NCBI GenBank assembly: GCA_905221605.1
Contig: CAJNDS010000250.1
Location: 1 to 64,000 of the forward strand
Length of the DNA: 64,000 nucleotides
Direction of reading: 5' to 3'
Origin: Symbiodinium natans
Taxonomy: Eukaryota > Sar > Dinophyceae > Suessiales > Symbiodiniaceae
Part shown: piece after piece, positions 57,045 to 64,000 of the stretch
Layout: each line of letters begins with the position of its first letter
Numbering within the stretch: the first letter of the stretch is position 1
Notes under the pieces: generated by a model
Databases searched by the model: none
Seen by the model: the letters and a program-made list of their open reading frames with translations, nothing else
Told to the model about the DNA's origin: nothing
Translations under genes and position numbers: made by a program

Positions 57045-57330
57045 GACTGTTTCCTCCCGAAGCCCTGGGTAAACAACGAAATCCGAAGTTAGTGCCCCTC
57101 AAAGCAAACAAGGAAATCCAGAGTTGATTCCTCTTAGACAAGCCAACACGCAAATTCGGAGTTAATTCCCTCAAAGAAACCCAAGCAACGGCAGGACTGG
57201 TCAAGATTAACTCTAGAATTTTCTGGTCTCCTTCCTAATCCCTGAAATACCGAGTTAACGTACTGAATATTCACTCCAGACTTAATTGTTTTAAACTCTC
57301 GGCCCTTTATGAGTTTCCACGGAGTGCCCT
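57045..57330. repeat. Imperfect tandem repeats with ATTCGGAGTTAATTCC core
   Basis: Diverged units contain AAATCCGAAGTTAGT, AAATCCAGAGTTGATTCCTC, AAATTCGGAGTTAATTCCCT and related words, spaced about 50-60 bp. Confidence 0.6.
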
Positions 57331-57659
57331 GCGTAAACTGACTCCATGACACAATGCGAACCCCCATTAGAATCCACAACTGCAAGCGTGCAACATGCAA
57401 CCCAAAGGCCGGAGTTGTGTGGCGGAGTTTGCTCAACGGAGCTTCAAGCGCGTTTCAGCTGGAACTCTGTTGGGCAGTCGAGTCTCTCCCACCATCATCA
57501 CAGCCGCGTGCATCATGCCCATCGCAGCCAGACAAACGAAGAAACAGCCCTGCCGTGCAGGATGAATTCTAAGCATTCTGAGTTGTCATGCTGAAGGGGT
57601 GTTCAAGGAGGCTAAACTGCTAGCCCGTAATTATCATCCATGCGCAAAGACAGGAAGAA

Positions 57660-58604
57660 GACAAAGAGGGAGAGAAAGAGGCAGGACGAGGGAACGAAGG
57701 ACGGCAGGAAGAACGGAAGCAAGGAAGAATGGAAGCAAGGAAGAATGGAGCAAGGGAGCAAGGGAGCAAGGGAGCAAGGGAGCAAGGGAGCAAGGGAGCA
57801 AGGAAGCAAGGAAGCAAGGAAGCAAGGAAGCAAGGAAGCAAGGAAGCAAGGAAGCAAGGAAGCAAGGAAGCAAGGAAGCAAGGAAGCAAGGAAGCAAGGA
57901 AGCAAGGAAGCAAGGAAGCAAGGACGCCAGGACGCAAGGAAGATGAAAGACGAAAACGAAAGACAAAAACGAAAGGCGAAAAGCGACAGGCAAAAGACGA
58001 AGAATGAATGCGGAGGAGCGACGGAAGCAAGAAAAATATAGTAAAGAACGAATAAATACAAAAATGAACAAACAAATAAATAAATGGGTGGTTGTCAAAA
58101 TTCTGGTCCCTTTTTGGATCCCCATTATCATACGCTCCCAATACTTAAGGTACCCCAAAAGGGATCAACAACCATCCAAATAAATAAACAGATAAATAAA
58201 CAAACAAATAAAGAGAGACGGGGAGAAGGACAGAGAAAGATGGACAGAGAAAGATAGACAGAGAAAGATGGGCAGAGAGAGAGAGAACGAGCAGAACAGA
58301 AAAGAAGGACAGAGAGAAAGGGAGAGAAAGAGAGAGAAAGAGAGAGAAGAGAGAGAAAGAGAGAGAAAGAGAGAGCAAGAGAGAGAAAGAGAGAGAAAGA
58401 GAGAGAAAGAGATAGAAAAAGAGAGAAAGAGAGAGAAATAGCAAGAGAAAAGGAGAGAAAGAGAACAAAGAAAGGGTCAGAAAAAGTCAGTAAAGAGTCA
58501 GAAAGAGCAACAAGTAGAAACAGAAAGAGAGGGCAGGTGTAAAAAAAAAAGAAAAACGAGAGAGAGAGAGAGGGAGAGAGAGAGAGAGAGAAAGCCAAAG
58601 AGAG
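57660..58604. repeat. Purine-rich satellites: (GCAAGGAA)n then (GAGAAAGA)n
   Basis: At about 57715-57935 an 8-bp unit, GCAAGGGA then GCAAGGAA, repeats about 25 times. From 58209 to 58604 GAGAGAAAGA-type words dominate. The two blocks are separated by about 270 bp of ordinary sequence. The long Ser/Leu/Phe or Lys/Glu/Gln frames here are repeat artefacts. Confidence 0.95.
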
Positions 58605-58921
58605 CAAATGAGGGTTAATTAATTTGATCTTGCTAGGCATTGTTAGCATTGAGGCTGTAAGCCCTGAGCCTCACGAAAGCATGCGCCTGCAGGATTTAGG
58701 CGCCCAGTCAGGAGCTGCTCCAGGCCCTGCAGGCGATGGGGATTGTACGTGGCTTTTGCACATGGGAGGGAAAAACATGCCAAACGCAGCATAGCCATTC
58801 CTGGAAACGCCAAATCGAGCACTATCCGTTCTACACTTGCTCGACCACCAGCGAAGAAGGGCGGTGAGTGCAACTTTGCTTAGGCGCTGTGGCTGCACAA
58901 GACTCGTGATTTTTCTTCCAC

Positions 58922-59000
58922 CCCACGGCTTGAGGAGTCGTGTCGCGACCCAATCCTTCTGATCCACGTCCTCGGCATCCAGCTTCAAAACCAAGTCCAG
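58922..59000 (-). CDS. Candidate exon within a 253-codon open frame
   Basis: After an acceptor CTGCAG the frame reads LDLVLKLDAEDVDQKDWVAT then RLLKPW, with a GT donor one base into the next codon. It lies in an open frame from 59432 to 58671 that starts MTKKPHKKPRKK. An intronless 253-residue gene is therefore an alternative. The splice-bounded core has the more protein-like composition. No family was recognised. Confidence 0.4.
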
Positions 59001-59756
59001 CTGCAGGTCCTGCCACAGCTTCCCAGGAGCATCAACGGAAAGGCAACAGGTTTGAGTGTTGAGGGCCCAGGCTTCAGAGTGCATCTTTCTAGGAGTCGTG
59101 TTCGCGCCCCCGCACGCCCAGAGATAGCCCCGAAAACTCACAACGGGCACAGCTACCTGACGTCGGATCCTCCGCTGCTTTTGAATCAAAGTCTGCAAGG
59201 CTCGTGTAGGCAGTAACCGAGGCTTCGGAGAACCATGTTCGAAATGCCTGGTCAGGGCGGTTTGAATTGGCTCTCTTGCCCAGACACATTCCGCGCGTGC
59301 GTACCCTTCATGGGGGCCTATGAGAATTTTGAAGCACCTTACTATGAGCTGGATGGGTCCTCGTTGCAGCTTTGCGATTCCAAATGGGCGGAGCCTCTTC
59401 TTCCGAGGTTTTTTGTGAGGTTTTTTGGTCAAGTTCCTTGGGTTTTCGCTAGGAAAACATCTATTCCCTCTGTATTTTAATAGGATTCCTACTGGCTTTC
59501 ACGGGCTTCTTAATAATTTCAATTAGAATCCTCTTGCTTCTAATCGAGATTCGTCCTAATTTTGTGTCTGGTTCTTCTTGATTTGATAGGAATTTCATAG
59601 GATGCTCATGAAATTTTGATGAGACCCAAGTATTTCTAGTCATGTACAAACACAATTCTCGCCTGGGATCAAAAAGGGCAGGGGGTTGGCATGCTCATAT
59701 GACTGTCCTGGATAAACAAGCAAATCCCCCATTTGCAGTCTCATGCAAGTTCTCTT

Positions 59757-59985
59757 CCCCAGTTGCAAACACAATGTTCGCAGGACGGGTTTGGAAAGGA
59801 TTGCGATGCTTTTAGGCAAAGTTCTCTTCTGATTCTAGGCATGAAGTTAATTACAAAGGAAAACGGGTGGGTTGCAAACACAGTGCCCGCAGGACAGGGT
59901 TGGATTGGAAAGGACTCCTATGCTTTTCATTTAAGGCAAGATCCTTCTGGGCATGAAGCTTACAAAAAGCGGGGTGGGGGGGGGG
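59757..59985. repeat. Dispersed G-tract repeat, two tandem copies
   Basis: The copies begin TTGCAAACACAATGTTCGCA and TTGCAAACACAGTGCCCGCA, about 112 bp apart. Both continue with GGATTGG or GGAAAGGA and GGCATGAAG. The second ends in GCGGGGTGGGGGG. They are inverted copies of the 51.4-kb family. Confidence 0.75.
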
Positions 59986-60829
59986 GGTGAAAGGGAAGAA
60001 GGAATGTAATAAAGAGAAGAAGGAAATACAGAAACATGAACTTGCAAAACGCGCAGGACTAGCCCTTACAAGCAGAAATCGCGAAAAAACACACCCCCAT
60101 TCCAAACTATCCTCCCACGCGAGCCACCCAGGCGGGCCGCACGCCCTACCCGATCTTGCCCCTGTTATACCGACTCTTACCCTACACGTTGGAACTTTGT
60201 GGTGCTGACAAGCTGTTTGGGGAATGGAAATGGGCACTTCCCAAACTAGGGGTACCCGTTATATACCCCAAATAGAAAAGAAATCCCCTTAAAGTGGACC
60301 CCCAAAAAGGGTACCCCTGTTTTCGGAAACCCCCATATATGAGTGGCGTCATGCTGACCTGCCTCGAGGGCGCCGCGAGCCAGCCGGTGCTTCTCGAGCT
60401 GCGCAGCACAACCTCCACTCAATGAATTCAACGCAAGGGCCTTAGAAGATTGTGCTGTTTCAAGGCATAGGCCTTTCACATCTTAACAGCCAGCGGGTAA
60501 GGGTTGCGGGTGAAAGTTTCAGGAGGAATGCAGATGAGAAGTAGATTCAAAGCGCATTGGCACACGCATTGGCGCTTTGACGCTAGCTGAACAACCGATG
60601 GGAGAGCTTTCACCGCAAATCGGAAGCTGGACCTGGACAGAACGTAGGAGACTCTGCAGTGTGCTCTGTAGGTTGCTGAGGGTTGCGGCTTATAGAAAAG
60701 CAAACAAGACCCTCAAAACATATACCAAGTCTTTCTGAAGCCGGCAGTTTGGAGGTGAGACGTTGGAAACGAGTGAGCATGGCAAAGTCCCCTCTAGCTT
60801 TATCCCGCCGAATGGCCATCGGCCTTACG

Positions 60830-60831
<2 letters not shown>

Positions 60832-60867
<36 letters not shown>
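60832..60867. repeat. C homopolymer, about 36 bp
   Basis: The longest homopolymer in the window. A G tract of about 20 bp follows at 61613-61632. Tracts like these are common assembly weak points. Confidence 0.95.
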
Positions 60868-61380
60868 ACCTGGAGTTGCTGGATTTCCGTAGAGGGGATC
60901 GACGAGGTGGATGGAGGCAGCGACAATCTGGCCTCAGCCTAAGCTTACGGCCGCCTTGCGGCCGCCATGGGGGTTCCAATCAGACTAATTCAATCGGCAC
61001 TTGCAAGCACACTTCAGAAGGCATATCATATAAGGGCAAGGAGAAGGAAGGTGGTTGTTGGGAGGAATGCAAAATATCACGCCATCTACACTGAAAGCCT
61101 TGCATTGGGTTGCGGGGGGGGGGGCCTTGGACGCTTAGCGTCTATTCTGCGCGTGCTCTTTGTTTTCTTGGATTCTTCCCGAAAACCAATTCTGAAATTG
61201 GGTTCTCGTTTGGCGCTTCAATGCGGAAGGCGTTCTATCTTATCGCTTCTTGGAGGAGGTTCGGACGGAATGAACTTTGACGGGAAGCCGCGGAGACGAC
61301 ACGGTCAAGGGAGGGGGTTTGGAACATTTTGCTGGAGAGGGGCGTGGCGTGGAGCGTGACATTCGGTTGATGGGCAGGGG

Positions 61381-61545
61381 AGTGGGGACACGATGCCCCG
61401 CCGCACCCTCCGCGTTTGCAAGCCCTCCGCGCCCTCTGCGCTCTCCGCGCCCTCCGCGCCCTCCGCCCAGGATACAGTGCGCTGATGCTAAGGGTGCATT
61501 GCGTCTATTCTGCGGGTGCGTTGCGTCTATGCTGCGGGTGTTTCC
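61381..61545. repeat. GCGCCCTCC and GCGTCTATTCTGCGGGT repeats
   Basis: At 61412-61470 CCGCGCCCTC-type units repeat about five times. At 61499-61540 a 21-bp unit with GCGTCTATxCTGCGGGTG repeats twice. Confidence 0.7.
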
Positions 61546-61759
61546 TTTGTAAAGTATTAGTTTACAAGGCACGCACGTGCAGCATAGCCTTTAAGTGTCC
61601 ATCTTACACCGGGGGGGGGGGGGGGGGGGGGGCGGTGCGTTGGTAGGCCTGAAGCATTCATGATTCCAAGACGGGCGATGTCGAGTGGAAGAGTTTGGAT
61701 CGTAGAGTGTTTTCGAAGGTTGGGACAGGTTGGGCTGAAGTGGGGGGACATCATGCTAC

Positions 61760-62323
61760 ATGAGATGTCGTTGTTGCCCCAGCGGCTCGTGCGCAATGCT
61801 TCCAGCATCTCCCACTCGAAGAGAAGTCCACCAGAACCCAGCGCCAACACAGTCACCTTCTGCACTGAGAGCAGCTGCGGTTGACACCCACAACTCCTTT
61901 TCGCTTTTGGCAATTAACAGTTCATACGTAGATCACAGAACCAGAAAGAGGACAGGTAAAGTGGTGCTTTAAAGTCATCTCACTTTTGATTGGATGAAGC
62001 GTCCAACACCGAGACTCAGCTTCAACTTCCCCGTCTTGCCATCGACAAGCCTCGCGGGATCCAAGGAGGGCACACTGCGCCAAGGAGAAGGCGAGAAAGG
62101 CTGGCCGCACCTGCTGCAGGGCTCTGACAGACTCTAGGAAAATTGAGTTGAAGCTTGTCACGCTTGTCAGCTCCTATGGCCTCCGAAGGATTCTGAGCAG
62201 GTTGGAGCCCACCGATAGGCCATAGTCCGCAGAAACAAAAAACGTAAATGACAGGAGGACCCATGGCGACCCCACATGTGCACTTGCAAGAACACCGAGA
62301 AAGAGCAAGGAGAGTGCACGCAT
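61760..62323 (-). CDS. Secreted or membrane-targeted protein, 5' part (four exons)
   Basis: Exons 62323-62276, 62173-62109, 62050-61984 and 61856-61760 join in a single frame with matching phases (0, 2, 0, then 1). The start MRALSLLFLGVLASAH is a classical signal peptide with a likely cut after ASA. It continues ELTSVTSFNSIFLESVRALQ, VLVDGKTGKLKLSLGVGRFI, VTVLALGSGGLLFEWEMLEA and LRTSRWGNNDIS. Donors are GT, GC, GT and GT; acceptors are AG. The frame agreement across four exons is the main evidence. No family was recognised, and the downstream exons toward 60 kb are unresolved. In dinoflagellates such a signal could also open a plastid-targeting leader, but no transit-type region is evident. 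Confidence 0.65.
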
Positions 62324-63561
62324 CAGTGCGTGTGATTGCGTGTACAGGTGCAAGCACGTGCGGGTGCGAATGCGGGAGGGTGCGATTGCGGGTGCGCCGG
62401 CGATTGCGAGGGTGCACGAGTGTTGTGCTTGCGTGCGCGACACGCTTACGGACAAGTCATTGGGAGTGAGGCCGAGACAGAGCGGCGACATTCGGCCAGG
62501 CGCGTGTAGACGTGTCGAGAGTCGGAATGATGACTCTCCCACTTGAGAGGCGCGCGCCAAAATGCGAACCGGGAGTAGCTGACGCGTCAGGGCACCTATG
62601 ACCTGGTGATTGGAGCAGCTGCAGAAGCAAAGCAGCTTGCATCTTGCCAGTCAGGTGCATGAAGTCCGGAGGGCAGCCAGGGAAAGCCAAATCAGCTTGT
62701 GTGTGCCTGCAGGTTGGCATCAACGGCTGGGAAAACATGCGTTTTAGTCGGTGTGCATTCCTTGCTTTGAAATCTTGATGTCTTAACCTTTGCAAAGGAG
62801 AGGAGGATTGCCCGAATGTATGGATGGGTGTGTGCCTTTGTGCATGCATGCATCTGTAAGGGGAGGACGGGGGAGAAGCTGGAGGAGAACGAAGCCAGGA
62901 GGAGGAGGAGCAGGAGGAGTACAGGCCGCGCGATGTGGGGAATGAAGGAGATCAAGAGAAACAACTCCGCTCCCCACCAAAAATGCCTCTGGATGTGCGA
63001 GACGGTGGGTTCCACAGCGGACGTCCGCGCACTCCTGCAAGGTGACTCCACCGGCTCAACTAGGACTGAGATGAAAGGTCAAGGCCACTATCTTAACAGC
63101 TTGAGAAGAACGGAGCTTCCAGTAGCCAATGCAAGTCCCGTCCCCCAGGGCAGCCAGGCGAGAGCCCAAGGGCGGACGCAACGCCCCATCGCGCAGCGTA
63201 AGGCCTCGCAGCGGCATCAGAAGTCGCACCCCGGTCAAGCCCAGCAGAATCTCACAACTGGAGGAGGTGACGCTTGAATGGCTTCAGGGTTGGTTCGATG
63301 ATGCTCGTCAGTGCACGTTCACTCCATCCGCTATCATGATCATCATCATCATCATCATCATCGTCATCATCAAGTCTCCCTGTGTAGAGAGTAGAGAGGC
63401 AGGGCATGTCCACGCGCGCACAAAGCGCTAAAGAAGCTGTCTGCAGGGGCTCTTGACCTGTACAGGCTCAGGGAATGAGAGCCTTGGCATCTTGCTTTTG
63501 AAGGTGCTATGGGATTCACGGGAGAAGCTTCGGGATGAGAGTCTGTCAACGCCCGTCAGGT
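62324..63561. promoter_or_regulatory. Divergent intergenic region (strand switch), inferred
   Basis: The minus-strand signal-peptide gene starts at 62323, and the plus-strand gene is first reliably coding from about 63562. A region between head-to-head genes would hold the start sites of both arrays. It contains GTGCGGGTGCGAATGCG-type repeats at 62330-62400, a GGAGGAGGAGG stretch at 62895-62917 and an ATC microsatellite at 63333-63370. Plus-strand exon-like segments at 63129-63266 (Arg/Ser-rich, ending ISQLEE at a GT donor) and 63447-63503 (GLLTCTGSGNESLGILLLK) could be 5' exons, which would narrow the region. No promoter motif was recognised. Confidence 0.4.
63333..63370. repeat. (ATC)n microsatellite
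   Basis: About twelve ATC units with two changes. Confidence 0.9.
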
Positions 63562-64000
63562 ATGAGCTTTCAAGGCGACTACAAACCCGTCACTCGCATG
63601 AAGCCCCTGCATCCCTATGCCAAGATCCCTGTCACTGAAGGACCCCCGGCCTCCCAGTGCGCTGCCCGCAGGCTTGCCATCATGTGGCAAGGTCATTGGG
63701 GATCAGCTTCGGCATTGAGGGCTTTAGAGCCTAGCATCAGCATGGAAACTTTCAGGGATCCTGGGTGTCACAATTCAGCAAGTGCTAGAATTGCTGGGCT
63801 GAAGTAACTTTGGCTGTCTCGTGCCGATTGCAGGTGATATCTAGAGCGATGGCCACAGCATATACACCCTCACCCTGAGGCCTACTCGTTTTTTGATGAG
63901 ACACAGTCGCCCCAAAATGTTGTGCTGAGCCACATGCACCCAGCCTTAAAAATTCTGAGTGATGACAGCTATGACCTTCGAATGCAGTTCAGCCAGCCGA
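63562..64000 (+). CDS. Plus-strand gene, 5' part, runs off the right edge
   Basis: The first exon is read from an ATG at 63562 (MSFQGDYKPVTRMKPLHPYA, KIPVTEGPPASQCAARRLAI, MWQ) to a GT donor after 63691. An alternative acceptor at 63574 (TTTCAAG) would make it an internal exon. The next exon starts at 63845 after ATCTAG. It completes the split codon and stays open to the window end, reading RWPQHIHPHPEAYSFFDETQ, SPQNVVLSHMHPALKILSDD and SYDLRMQFSQP. Phase agreement and balanced composition support coding. The opposite strand has stops in this interval. No family was recognised. It is the only well-supported plus-strand gene in the window. Confidence 0.6.

Larger units (their letters stand above)
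55195..58921. other. No convincing gene; satellite-rich
   Basis: A 19-bp duplication (GATCGCTGCCGGAGACTCC) lies at 55946-55985. The rest holds the repeat families listed next. Two opposed 80-146-codon frames at 55.4-55.8 kb have no exon-like boundaries. Confidence 0.45.
59001..61759. other. No convincing gene; one small candidate exon
   Basis: A 12-codon segment at 60398-60363 on the minus strand (LEKHRLARGALE) has a GCGCAG acceptor and a GC donor (GAG, then GCAGGT), so it could be an internal exon of the gene that starts at 62323. The rest holds dispersed repeats and G/C tracts. Confidence 0.35.

Noticed and set aside
57715-57935. Regularly repeated 8-bp units considered as a CRISPR-like array
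   Set aside because: Units are contiguous with no unique spacers, and the sequence is eukaryotic.
57599-58649. Ser-Leu-Phe-rich frames of up to 174 codons resembling membrane proteins
   Set aside because: They consist of the GCAAGGAA and GAGAAAGA satellites; the hydrophobicity comes from CTTCC/TTCCTTG periodicity, not from a gene.

Overview
This window looks like nuclear DNA of a dinoflagellate. I infer this from four things seen together. (1) Two conserved genes can be rebuilt exon by exon from protein homology: the mitochondrial ATP synthase alpha subunit and PA2G4/EBP1. Their introns start with GT, GC or GA, always end in AG, and the next exon base is nearly always G. (2) Every gene recognised between about 4.4 and 62.3 kb lies on the minus strand. 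(3) TTTAGGG-type repeats, the telomere unit of dinoflagellates and plants, lie inside introns. (4) The sequence is intron-heavy and full of simple repeats. No spliced-leader gene, rRNA, tRNA, CRISPR array or recognisable transposase was found.

Layout, left to right: repeats (1-4.4 kb); exons of an RCC1-like repeat protein (4.4-5.4 kb, -); short tandem duplications (6.9-7.2 kb); a complete 27-exon ATP synthase alpha gene (7.7-17.7 kb, -) whose introns hold telomere-type arrays and a 290-bp CA tract; exons of ribosomal protein bL17 (19.9-20.7 kb, -); exons of an unidentified protein (22.1-23.1 kb, -); scattered exons of unidentified acidic or proline-rich proteins (26.4-32.0 kb, -); four exons of a charged helical protein (33.2-33.9 kb, -); a near-complete PA2G4/EBP1 gene of about 22 exons (38.4-47.2 kb, -); a repeat-rich stretch (47-54 kb) with a 430-bp purine tract and a six-copy tandem repeat; exons of an SH3-like domain protein (54.4-55.2 kb, -); GA-rich satellites (57-58.6 kb); isolated exons; a gene starting with a signal peptide (61.8-62.3 kb, -); and, facing away from it, a plus-strand gene that runs off the right edge (from 63.56 kb).

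The genes do not form a pathway. They fit a one-directional dinoflagellate gene array with a divergent strand switch near 62.3-63.6 kb. Alpha subunit and bL17 serve energy conversion and organellar translation; EBP1 is a ribosome- and growth-linked MetAP-fold protein. Exon models come from reading-frame continuity and homology recalled without a search, so boundaries in unidentified genes are tentative.
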